DNA of 64,000 nt from Isoetes taiwanensis (lineage: Eukaryota; Streptophyta; Lycopodiopsida; Isoetales; Isoetaceae), in assembly GCA_021234155.1 (NCBI GenBank), contig JAJEKV010000096.1, forward strand, positions 3,597,678 to 3,661,677, in the 5' to 3' direction. Each line of letters starts with the position of its first letter. Position 1 is the first letter of the stretch. The notes under the pieces are model-generated. The model saw only the letters and a list, made by a program, of their open reading frames with translations, was not told the origin of the DNA and ran no database searches. This document shows, piece by piece, positions 12,370 through 22,750 of this stretch. The position numbers were made by a program, and so were the translations under genes.

Positions 12370-14022
12370 TGCAACTGCCCACTATCCATGATTATAGAAA
12401 ATCCATCGAGATGAATGAGAAGCCTATCTATCGGGACATATTCATGCAAGCCCAAACACGTACATGCCAATTACCAGATACAACCAGTCCAAAATCCATG
12501 TCTGAAACATCCATACTATGCAAGCAAACACATGTCCAAGTATTTGCAACTTTATTGTCTGATGGCTGATGGTTTGCATACAATCATGTTAGCATCCTTG
12601 CTTCTTGATGCTAGGAGATATCCTACTTTGTATGCTTTGATGGCTCATTTATGCTCATTAAATGGAATTTCTGAGACCCTCTTAATAATGCCCCATGAAT
12701 ATATAGCTCTAATCGAGTAGCCAACAAGACGTCAATGTCTAAATGAATTCTATAGGTTTTGATGCCTCCAGACAAAGTACCGATAACAATCTTGCCATTT
12801 TACATAGTCATGTAGGTAACATGGAATCGTTCCATTGTCGACCCGGCAACATTGTCCTAATTCTACCAAGCTTGGGCTTCCACCATTATGGCATCTATTT
12901 TGCATGTTGACAATAAAGGTTATAACAATGCGGATCAAAAGAACTATAATTTCTTTTTAGCAGGCTTGCCTAACCCCCCCATTCTAGCCATTTTACTCCC
13001 TATCAACCAGAACCACAATTGGAGCAACATGGGTGTTGGGATTGCTCCGAATTCTATCCTTTAGGTTCCGCAAATGATCTATGTAAATTTTTTGAACCTA
13101 TAGGGGACGTTCTCTAGCTTCATTTTTAGGTGGAAGCTTCATTGATGTGACAGGCAAATAGATGAGACCTTGCACAAACTTGTGCAGGGTTAATTTCTTC
13201 ATCTTCTCTGAAGTTTTGTCTACCTTCTTTTCCTTAATTGCAACACCATATATCTTGCCCTTCCCTTTTCTCTTCTTGGAAACTTCGTCAGGAGCATCTT
13301 CTATGGCAATTTGTGCAGTCTTTCTTTTTTTGGGCTCTTTAGCAGCAATAGACAGTCTCTACTTCTTTGGAGGTGGTGCTCGCTGTTCTTCTGACTCTTC
13401 TGTGCTTTTTTCATCGTCTTCCTCTCCGGATTGACTACTCAAGCTCCTTTGTTCTTCCTCTTCTTCCTTCTCTGATTCACTGTAAGCAACGAACCCAGCT
13501 TATAATGGCACTGAGCTTTCTCTTGTTGATGTAGTGGGAAACATATTTGTAAAGTGCCTGTGGTTGCACTTTGACAAGTTTAAAATAGGACTATCAACCT
13601 CTATAAAACCTTGGGATGTCGTAAATAAGAGTCTTCCTCGTTGTCCAGACTCCCCTGCTATCTCACTCACATCATGTATAGTACCCTTGCAGACAAACTC
13701 TCCGTCATCGTATCTTTTTGCACCACGACTTCGACAAACATGTAAAAAGATAAGGGTGCTGTACTTTCTAGTTGTATCCCTTGTGAAGAACCACTGCGTT
13801 TGAAAGTTCTCGTAGATTGCAAGCGTAGAGGTGTCGTCCACCCTTCTTTGTGGGTGTGCCCTCTAAGAAATTTTGATGGGCTTCTTCTATTGTTTCTTGC
13901 TGACATCTTGCCTGTACAAATAATGTGTTTAACACGTCCTTTTTTAGCCAAAACAGAAGCAAAAGAATATTCCAGAATGTAAAAGGTCCAAATGTCATGC
14001 CAACACAGGACCAAAAGACCAA
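12370..14022 (-). pseudogene. second gene of the outer transposon, unrecognised, broken
   Basis: Coding-like sequence runs leftward in several frames. It begins near 13,905 with MSARNNRRSPSKFLRG, shifts frame, and continues through 13,500-13,841 (LAIYENFQTQWFFTRDTTRK and a Cys/Arg-rich part). Next comes a Glu/Ser-rich acidic stretch with PPPKK and KKRK basic patches (about 13,160-13,480). Further open stretches at about 12,980-13,090 (HLRNLKDRIRSNPNTHVAP) and 12,400-12,860 are separated by stops. I do not recognise the family. It starts head-to-head with the DUF7869-like transposase gene, with the palindrome cluster between them, so it is probably the accessory gene of the same element. At least one frameshift and several stops make it non-functional. 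The left boundary of the element was not found. Confidence 0.4.
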
Positions 14023-14102
14023 TAAAAGACTTGAGATATGACTTCGAAAGATGGTTAAACAAGTCTAAAATGCGATGAAAACATCTAAAAAGTACCAAAA
14101 AG

Positions 14103-14324
14103 GTATTCTAGAATACACTTCTAAAACTTTAAAGTGGAGCAACTGTATTTTGGAATACACATCTTCCTCTCTGAAGAGGCGAAAGTGTATTCTGAAAGAC
14201 ACTTTTGCCATCAGTTGAACCGAAAGTGTATTTCAGAATACACTTTCGCCTCTTCAGAGAGGAAGAAGTGTATTCCGGAATACACTTTTGCCTCTCTAGA
14301 AAGGGAGAAGTATATTCCGGAATA
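14103..14324. repeat. palindrome cluster of the outer transposon (TATTCCGGAATA type)
   Basis: Palindromes of the form GTATTCYRGAATAC occur at 14,103-14,116, 14,145-14,158, 14,185-14,202, 14,226-14,243, 14,268-14,285 and 14,313-14,324. On top of these, 14,166-14,202 and 14,226-14,262 are 37-bp inverted arms with one mismatch and a 23-bp loop. Related half-sites (GGAATAC, TATTCTGGAATA, TATTCTCGAATA) continue to about 14,640. The open frame across this block is only a translation of the repeat. The cluster sits between two divergent genes, so it could be a transposase-binding or promoter region; that role is inferred. Confidence 0.85.
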
Positions 14325-14712
14325 CAATATCTTTTAGTTAAAAAGCAAAAAACGAACGTACACTATACTTTCAGACTCACCTGACCATGATTTTGTCTAT
14401 GCGAATCGGAATACAACAATATATTAATATATTCGAGGGCGCTGGCGCTGGCGACTCGAGCTGCTGGAACGGAATACAAAAGTAAACGTTGCACATAGTC
14501 TCCTCACCAATTCTATGTGTAGCGGAATACAGATTCTGTATATTGTCTTTTGCTGTCTATTCTGGAATAGCATTTTGTTTACTTCTGCCTCATTTTGTTT
14601 CCACATACTTCTTCTTCCTGCAAGCCGTGTATTCTCGAATAGCAAGGTCCAACGGTCTCTAATTTCTTCTCGATATTTCCTCACGTTATCTTGCTCTTTG
14701 CAGTTGTTGAAG

Positions 14713-15697
14713 ATGTTTAAACGCAATATGAACAATCTGCCACCACCGTTTGTTGTCTCTAGTTTCTCTGAATCAGATGAAACTGCAGAACAAAATGCTG
14801 ATGCTCGAGCTTCTCCGACTCCAACCTCAACAATATCCCTCTTGCTTCTTGATGACACTCCTAGTCCAGCAACTAACAGACTGTCACCCTCTTTCGAACC
14901 GTCACCAAGCCCAGTTAGGAATAGGTTGTCCCCTCTGTTTATTCCATCACCACTCGTACAAAACAAGCTTCCACCACCTTTTGTTGTGTCGCCCGAAACT
15001 ACACATGCTCCACATCAACAGATTTTGCAGAATAGGTTACCCCTACCATTTATAGTTTCCCCTTCTTCAAGTAGACAGCCAAGGACTACACTAGGATCAG
15101 AAGAATACGAGATTCTTCACAACTTCTCCTATAAATGAGGATGATGTTACAACATCTACTCCTCTTCATACAACCGTTGTGACCCATGGATTTGCAGAGT
15201 TTCAGTCTGCTGTGAGGGAGATGTTTGCAATTCCTCATCATGATGCTACAACAACTGCTGCTACAACTTCTTATGGACCTTCACCAATATTTAACACTGT
15301 GCCTCCGATATATCCGAATACAACTTCACGTGATCTTTTTTCCTCTTAAAGCACACCTTTGGGGCAGAGGAGGTCACATCTAGAGTTGAATTGTCATTCG
15401 AAAATGAAGATACCAATGAGGAGCAACGGGATTATATGTTCTCCACCCAAAGTTCTAAGAAATTTAAAGTGGATTTTAGCTCGAGAGCATGTTCTTCTGT
15501 AAGAAGAAAAAATCTTATGGATGAACAGAAAATGAGAAGAATTCTAAGAGATTCATGCTGCTCATTGGGATGCATTAACAAATTCAACATGGCTAAACTT
15601 CGTGTAGTTAGAGATAATTATAGTTCTATGACAATGGCTGACCAGAATGCCTACTTGGCTTATCATGTAAGACCAGACCGCCACACCTTCTTGCATT
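14713..15697 (+). pseudogene. DUF7869-like transposase of the outer element, 5' part
   Basis: From ATG at 14,713 the frame encodes a Pro/Ser-rich N-terminus with an irregular repeat around N(R/K)L(S/P)P(P/L)F(I/V)(V/P)SP, seen five times, ending in a stop at 15,136. Coding continues in another frame (15,139-15,345) and then in the first frame from about 15,370. The last part, 15,391-15,697, has SCCSLGCINKFNM, the Cys-containing block typical of the N-terminal region of these proteins. The frame stops only because an inner transposon begins at 15,698. Across that insertion the frame resumes at 29,600. Two frameshifts in this part show the copy is decayed. Confidence 0.65.
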
Positions 15698-17962
15698 AAG
15701 TCGTATTTAATTAAAGTGGGACAAATCTTGAATTTTGGGACTCGGACTGAAAATGGGACTCACACCCCATAAATTTTTTTTTTGAATTGATTGCTTGAAT
15801 AGAATTACACATCACACACAAAGAATTGGGTTACTTGTTTTCCTCATAAATTTTACAAACCACTAGTTGAGAAAGTTTTCAAGCTTCTCAATATTATCTA
15901 CCCTCATACAATGATATAGCATGGAGGTTGCTCATGGCTTTGTCCATCTCCCTTTTTTGGATCTTGTGTGTGTTGTCCTTTGCAGTGTGAGAACTTGGAT
16001 ATGACCATACCACACACTCCACCAATTCCCTCCTTTGAGGATCAACATAATTTGCCCTCCACTTCTTCTCCCAGCCCGATTGATTGTATTGCTCCTTCAA
16101 GTTGCCCTTCTTGTGTCTCCCAATGGGCTCTCAATATTGAATTTGGAATCCGGGCGCAACTCCTCTCCATCGTGGCATAGTGGTGGTTACTTCGGAGAGT
16201 GCCACCCCTAACCATATTGGACCCGTCCTCATCATCGGCCTTACTAGCACAAAGTATCCTTCCTTGATGTCCTCAAAGGGATCCCACTCAGGAAGATCAA
16301 ACCAGTTCGGCTTTGAGGCCTTACTTCCCACAAACCACTTGGAACCCTTGTTAGGACCCAAGTGAACATTCTTAGACGTGCTTGCTCCTTGAGAACCCTC
16401 CCATCTTGACTCTGGCAAGAACCCGTCTCTTAGCTTCCTCCCACATGGTTGTTCAGGTTTCTAAGCATGTCACAACTTTCTCCCAATGACTTGATTAGGG
16501 GAGTCCATTTGATTTTTCTTAAGAGTGGAGGTATACTTTCCATTTCGAACATCATCCCAGTGCGTTATGTAATCCTTGATGCCCTTCACTAGTTGGCTAG
16601 AGTCTTTGACAGTCTTGAAGGGAGGTAGTGGTTTTGGCTGCCCTTTAGGAATGAGAACTTCACCAGCAGCACCCCTTTGCCACAACTCGATTCCTTGTAC
16701 AGGCATCCACAACTTGTCACCTGGTCTCCACTTATATTGCATGATTGGTATTCCATCCCTAACCCAAAACTTGAACTGAAGTGGCTTTGTGTGTCCTGTC
16801 AACTGGTCCTTACCATCTAGCAAGTATCCCTCTACAAATGATTTCCAATCTGCAACCTCATCCATCAAGAAAGCCATTGGGTTGGGGTCAATGCAGCTCT
16901 CAAACACATCCATTAGTTCAGGGAGACTAGTCACGTTTTCTCTCTTGAGCTTGGTGGAGAAAGTTCCAAAGAATCCATCTATATCATCATGTGTATGCCC
17001 AACCATCATGAATCCCACTTTCACAACTTTGAATACTCCCACTGCTGTCAAGTATGACATTGCCCCAAACATCCATCTATTCTTGTTTTCTTTCCAACAA
17101 TTGTCCAATTGAACACATAGCTCCTCAGGCAGTGGTTTCTCAAGTAAGGGGAAATCATCCCAAGTCCTCCTTGATTCAACCTTGGATGTGAGCTTTTTTA
17201 TCTGCCTTTGGTAACAAAGCGGTTGATCATCCATCAAAGCCTCAAAAATGGGTGCTGAAGGGGAATACCTCCTTACTTCTATCGATCCTTTCTCTAGTGT
17301 TCTCAAGCACTTGAAAATAGAGCTCACATGGAAGTTTGGATCATCCCTCCATAGATCAAGCACAAAATGACCATATGTTCCAGTTCCATGACCATGTGTT
17401 AAGACACCCGCCAGACTTACTTTCATCTGAAAAGCGTTTTGACAACGCTTTGGTAAAGGATCTAGCTTTGGCAAGAAAGTCTTGTGTTGGTCCATCTTAT
17501 CATGAATTATACACAAAAATTTGTTCGGCTGCATCTCAGAAAATGTTATCCACTGCCAATACAACTGTCTACATGATATTTGGTCCGTTTGGTGATCTGC
17601 AAATTGCTCCCTAATTGCCATTCTTTCTTTCTCTATTGCAGTTGATGCAAGTGTATCCTTGAGTTGAATGCAAGTGTTGCACTTTGAGAATGGCATGTGT
17701 TGCAGGACACTCGCGTCTGAGAAGTGAGTGCTCCATAACTTACTGAAATGTGATTGAGAAAGAGGCCTACCTCCAGTAGTTTCTAGGATGGAGTTGACCT
17801 CTTTAAGGCACTCCTTTTGGATATAGTAAGCACGAATTAGTTACTTTGAGAAATTTGGAATTCTCGTTGACCTCGAAATAGGTTGCACTGCCCATATAAA
17901 TCGCTAAAAGAAGTCTATGAGGACCTCATTGGACAAGAAAAAACATGCAAAAAAGGTTGAAC

Positions 17963-18337
17963 AGATCGCCATTGCGATCTTCTTTATCATAAGAAACCAA
18001 TATATGAACATTTTAAGGCAATTTTATACAAGATAGTGTAATACTTTTTACAAATTTTATACATGAAAAGCTTGCAAAGATCGCCATTGCGATCTTCTTG
18101 AACAAAAAATGAAAGCACATTGGACACTCACGGATAAAATAGCTTGCTTATTTTTGCATTTACGGAGTCTATATATCTTGTCCATTAATAGAAATTATTA
18201 ATATACAAAGAATACAACTTATCAAAAAAACCAAAATTTATGCTCAACAAAATCGCTATGGCGATCTTGCTGAGCAGACCCATAGCTCTCTACACCTTTT
18301 TACGCTCAACTAAATTGCCATAGCGATCCAATGGAGC
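17963..18337. repeat. GATCGC..GCGATC palindromes within the inner transposase gene
   Basis: Palindromes AGATCGCCATTGCGATCT at 17,963-17,980 and again, identical, at 18,079-18,096. Longer hairpins at 18,242-18,275 (GCTCAAC..ATCGCTATGGCGAT..TGAGC) and, less perfect, 18,304-18,337. Related half-sites (CTATGGCGA) recur at about 19,000-19,050. All lie in the presumed intron between the two conserved coding blocks. Confidence 0.8.
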
Positions 18338-19152
18338 AAGAATTTACCTTATATGCAATCCTTAGAAAAAATAGTATGGCCTGTCAATATTTAACCAGAT
18401 ACGTTTTATTTCGCAAAATTTTATTCTTGATGTTGCTATGCTGGGAGAGATGGCATACATAAAGCTTCCAGAAGAGTAAGAAGACGCATTGGATAGTCAA
18501 CTACTGGAATTTTGAACTGTAATTGTCTGCAACAAGCCAATTGATAAGCAAAGTTGTCGATATAAGAATACCTTTTGATGCTGACGAGAACGAAGCGTCT
18601 TATCCAACCATACCTCAATCTGAGCACACCGGATCTGCATCGCATGCAGTTACAATATTATTTCTAAATTTGCATTTGCAGGCTAAGCAGAAAAGGCTCA
18701 CATGGTATTTTTGCACAAAAAAGGGATAGAAGGAGCTCCCTGATAGAATCGCAGATCGGAATATCAGGAGGGCATAGCTGCAAATTTCATTCAAAAAATC
18801 CGACGAACTCATCATATGCCTGAATAAACATTTCTCTTACAATCAGAGAAATTTGTTGCAAAGAATACATGCCTACAGTCTGCTGAAAATGCCAGCTCTG
18901 CTCATGGCCATGGCTTTGCTCAAAATGCATGCTTTGCCCATGGCCGCCTCTGTATGCTCCACGATTTAGGCCGAAACTAGTGCTATTCCTACCTTCGGCT
19001 ATGGCGATCTCCTATTCCGGCTATGGCGACCCCAGTTAGGGCTGGCGACTTTTTGTTCGACCTTCAAGCTTGGAGTTCCGAGCTCCATGTGGCCAAGCAA
19101 CATGGGCGCTGGCAAGCTATGCGCCTATATAATATTTAGATATTCAAATTTC

Positions 19153-19186
19153 AAATTGTCCCGCCCAATGTGAGCGGGACAAATTT
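19153..19186. repeat. hairpin with GTCCCGC/GCGGGAC arms
   Basis: AAATTGTCCCGC at 19,153-19,164 pairs with GCGGGACAAATTT at 19,174-19,186. The GGGACAAAT end resembles the inner end of the terminal inverted repeat (GTGGGAC then AAAT at 15,716-15,726), so it may be an internal copy of a transposase site. Confidence 0.6.
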
Positions 19187-20291
19187 AAACTAAGCTGAAC
19201 CACTTTTTGCTTATGGTGGGCCTAGATGAGCTTATTCAAAATTCTCAAAATCCCGCTTTTTTATCTAAATAATGAATTCATGCTTTAGTGTTATGGCAAC
19301 ACCCTTTGCACCACTCGCACACCGTGCTCGTTCACCTTCGACTTGTGGGGCATAGATTGAGACATGTATCTCACAAAGCTCTCGAAGACTGCAATGGCCT
19401 TGAGAGTATTTTCTCTAGGTTTCAAAGTGAGTGCATTACCATGTTGGAACAAACTGTGCCCTTTTCTAACCTGTTCCCAGTATCTGTAGAATGAAGACTT
19501 GCTCACCCCAAGAATCCATCTCAATGCTCTCATACATACCTTCATGCCCCTCAATTGATATTGTAGCCTTCCTGTGTTTTCATCATAGCTGGAATTCCTA
19601 CACAAGGAATAGATGAAATTAATCCTATCTTTTTGAAGCTGTCCAATGTATTGGGACCTTATCTGCACGAGGTCATCCACACTGTACTGCACTGTGCAAT
19701 CTAGGTTGCAACACTCTTGTCCCCTAATTGCCTCTAGGTTTTCTTTGGTTGGGGCAATACTTTCCATCCTTTCTAAATATTTATCACTTCTAGGCCTCTT
19801 GGGCACCCGTGGCTGCCTTTTATGAAAAACATAGTGTCTCTTCCTTGTGATCAAAGGATGCTCATCGACCACCAAATCTTCCACATGGCCTTGGGTGGGC
19901 CTTGGGGTATGTAGTTCAGTAGGGCATTCCAGACTATCACCATTCTTGTGTGTAATATATCTAATTGGCCATCTCAACTAACTTTGGGACTCCAGCAACC
20001 CAGAGCACACAATGCAATCACTAGAGCTTCCCTGGGACATGATTGTATCAACTTCGATAAGAAGCTTCACAATGCCAACTCCAAGATGATCATCTCCCAG
20101 CCTTTCATCATTCACACTATCAAAAGGATCAACTGCAGTTATTATGCCCTCTGCAAATACCGTCTCGTTGCAAGGGTGCAACAACAAGCAATCCATCTTC
20201 CTCCATTGGAGCCTAGGGCAATGGCCTGTGCTGGGCTTCCTTGGCTCCATTTTGCTCATCTCACATGCTCCCTGAATGAAAGAGCACACAT

Positions 20292-20352
20292 TAAAAACCA
20301 TATAACCATTAGAAACCATATAACCATTAGAAACCATATAACCATTAAAAAC
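20292..20352. repeat. 18-bp tandem repeat
   Basis: About three and a half copies of an 18-bp unit (AACCATATAACCATTAGA type), followed to 20,490 by looser ACATTAAAA/ACCATTAA repetition. It lies at or just upstream of the likely start of the inner transposase gene. Confidence 0.75.
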
Positions 20353-20674
20353 CATTGAAATCTTGGCTAACATCAACCATTAAGAAGCATTAAAACATTA
20401 TAACCTTATAACCATTAAAAACATTAAAACTTTTAACACTAACATTTAACATTAAAACATTTAACATTAACCATTAAAAAGCATTAAAACATTGTCTTCC
20501 CTGAATTCATGATTGTGCTGACGTGGCCCTTCGTCAGCGACATCTGACATGGCCCGCGTCGACAATCCAGTCCGCGGATGGCATGCCACACCGTGACTCT
20601 AGGGTGTCATAAATGCCACTTTTTCAAGGTTTCGGGGTGCAGCCAGAAATAAGCGCACCCTCTACCTCTTCTCC

Positions 20675-21103
20675 ATGACCCTATTCCTTCCATTCCTCTT
20701 TGTCTTCCCCTGTTCCGACTCCGGCAGCCGCCTGTTCCCCTGTTCCGCCTTGGCGCTCGATCGACTCCTGCATTTCCGAAGCAATCTTATGACTGTAGCG
20801 TGGTCGACGGATCGCGACGCATCCAGCGACGAGGTTTTGGCTCAATTTGAGTTAGCCAGCAGAAAGTACTTCCTAAGAAGAAAGTGAAAAACCTTTTCTG
20901 TAAGTTTTTATATTCTTATACTGCTTGTTTATTGTTTTTTTGCAATTCCTTTACTACTGTGCTGCTCCTATTATTTTTTTAGAGCCTCTTTATATACCCT
21001 GATACATTTTCCAGCCCGACAAATCCTTACTCTTGCTTTGCAAACGCCTGTAGCAAAATGGAATTGAACTCTGCAGCTTCCTCCTCATCCAACAAATCTC
21101 CCA
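20675..21103 (+). other. possible first exons of the inner element's rightward gene
   Basis: A 70-codon open frame at 20,675-20,887 ends in FELASRKYFLRRK. A short frame from 21,058 (MELNSAASSSSNKSPR) runs into a GT-type donor (GTATTT) at 21,104. Both point right, head-to-head with the transposase gene. No family is recognised and these may be chance frames. Confidence 0.2.
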
Positions 21104-21744
21104 GGTATTTTTTTTTCTTAATATTTTCTCATTTGTCTGCTGTTTCAAAGCTGCTTCACTGCTTTCCTTTTGATTTGCTTTCTGTTTGTGCTTTCTTGTG
21201 TTTAGTTGTTTACTTGAATACCTTGTACAGGCATCAGTGTTCTTAGATACTAATAGTAGTGGCAAGCACCTGACTTAGGAATCCTGAGAGATAGGAAGAA
21301 AAGTATTGCATAACGATGAAGAGAACCGTCTATGATTCATAAAAGAACATAACTATGCATGAAATTGCTTTCTGAAACTTAAAATAGGAATTACCATAAA
21401 GATTGAAAATTTCACTCACAGCATATCCTCCTTTGCAGGAGAGGTCGCGAGGAAGGAACCCGGCTTTCTCGGGCTGAGTCGGGAATCCCTCGACTTGCCA
21501 ACAATCAAGAAAGTACAGGGCCTTATTCTCGACTCACGAGTCGAGAATGTCTAAACTTCCATGGCGAGAGCGGGGAATGTACACTTTCTGGATTGTTGGC
21601 TGGATGAGATTCACACTTCATGTCGAAAATCTTGCATTCTTGCATTCTCGACTCGCGAGTTGAGAATGTCATCCCTAGCCAATGCCTCTAACCTGTCGAT
21701 AACATCCGCTAATCTCACACACACCAGTGCCGGCTCTAGTGCAT

Positions 21745-22750
21745 TCTACAGGTGCCTGCAGACAGTCTTAGCCACTCTCCTTCAAACTATCTTGCTGGAT
21801 ATTCAAGGGAAGTGGCTTTGGCTATCTGCGAACCTCGACGCAACCAATTCTTAGCCAGCCAATTCTCACGTGTATAGTCCCGCGGTGGCCTCTACCGGTC
21901 GAGCCCGTCTCCTTCGAACCATCTTAGTCCGAATATTGCGAAGGGGATGGGCTCGGGCGGGTGGAGAGCCTCTACAACTAACCACAGGGGAAACCACGCT
22001 CTTCTGTATGCATTCTCGGCTCTTGAGTGAGAATGCCTTAACTCAAATGCACTCCATGTGTACTATCACGAGTTCTGGAGTGGCATAAGGCATTCTCGAC
22101 TTGCGAAGCCGAGGAATGCATAGGGAAACCAACACTTGCATTCGACTCGAAGTCGAATCCCACATTAGCAGTCAATTCTGCTGTGTATGAAGTCGCAGTG
22201 GCCTCCACCCAGTCAGAGCCACTCTCAGCACGAATCCATCTTCGTCGAATATTGCGAAGGGAGGAGGCTCTGAGTGCGGAGGCCTCTAACCAACCACGGG
22301 AAAACCGCGAGCTTCCGCATCTATTCACCGAAGTCGAGAATGCCTTTAAAACCGGCCTCCATGTGTACTATCACGGGTTCACGATGGCTAAGGCATTCGA
22401 TTAAGTAGTCGAGAATGCGCATGTGAGTTCTTACTTGCATTCTCGACTGCAAAATCGAGAATCCCTTAGCCCCAGCTCCCACATAGCAATGCCCGCTCAG
22501 TGCATTCTCCGGGTTACTGCAGGGCGATGCGAGCCACTCTCCTTCAAACTATATTGCTTTCGAATATTGCGAAGGGAAGTGGCCCCGACTGTCTGCAGCT
22601 ACTAATCTTAGCAGGCCTCTACAACTAAGCACTTTGTATTACGTTTTTAGGCCCAAGTGCCTCTAGCTTTGTCTGAGCCACTCTCCTTGAACCATCTTCC
22701 TCGAATATTGCAAAGAGGTGGTTCCGGACTGGGTGGAGGCCTCTCCGAGC
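21745..22750. repeat. array of hairpin units around GAATATTGCGAAG
   Basis: Five units carry (T/C)GAATATTGCGAAGG or a variant, at about 21,797, 21,930, 22,246, 22,561 and 22,701. Each is flanked by partly complementary arms with GAGCC..CTC on the left and GAG..GGCTC on the right; the unit at 21,900-21,954 forms a hairpin with arms of about 17 bp. Spacings are about 133, 315, 316 and 140 bp. The units also share GGCCTCTA and the CATGTGTACTATCACG motif. Confidence 0.7.

Larger units (their letters stand above)
15894..20376 (-). pseudogene. DUF7869-like transposase gene of the inner element
   Basis: Leftward gene in several pieces. 20,376-19,291 is one frame interrupted by a single TAG (19,978-19,980). 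Its first half resembles the plant transposon module DUF8039 (CLLLHP, VFAEGIITAVDP, then RWPIRYI), and its second half has GQECCNLDC and a helix-turn-helix-like stretch SKSSFYRYWEQV. After about 1.6 kb of palindrome-bearing sequence, probably an intron, 17,717-16,470 encodes the core: HMPFSKCNTCIQLK, then CIIHDKMDQ (Asp66 of this ORF), QLDNCWKENKNRW (Asp198) and VGHTHDDIDGFF (His234/Asp237). These are candidate metal-binding residues of an RNase H-like transposase. 16,418-16,131 and 16,100-15,894 hold the C-terminal part (YFVLVRP, PIWLGVALSEV, EKKWRANYVDP). The gene ends about 200 bp from the left terminal repeat. Stop and frame changes suggest inactivity, though some breaks may be introns. 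Confidence 0.7.

Noticed and set aside
13667-14098. 143-codon leftward frame as one intact protein
   Set aside because: The conserved-looking text moves to another frame after MSARNNRRSPSKFLRG, so this frame is a mix of leader and shadow.
14134-14337. Open frame with repeated FAS-ER-IPEYT-like text as a repeat protein
   Set aside because: It is a direct translation of the palindromic DNA repeats and has no independent coding signal.
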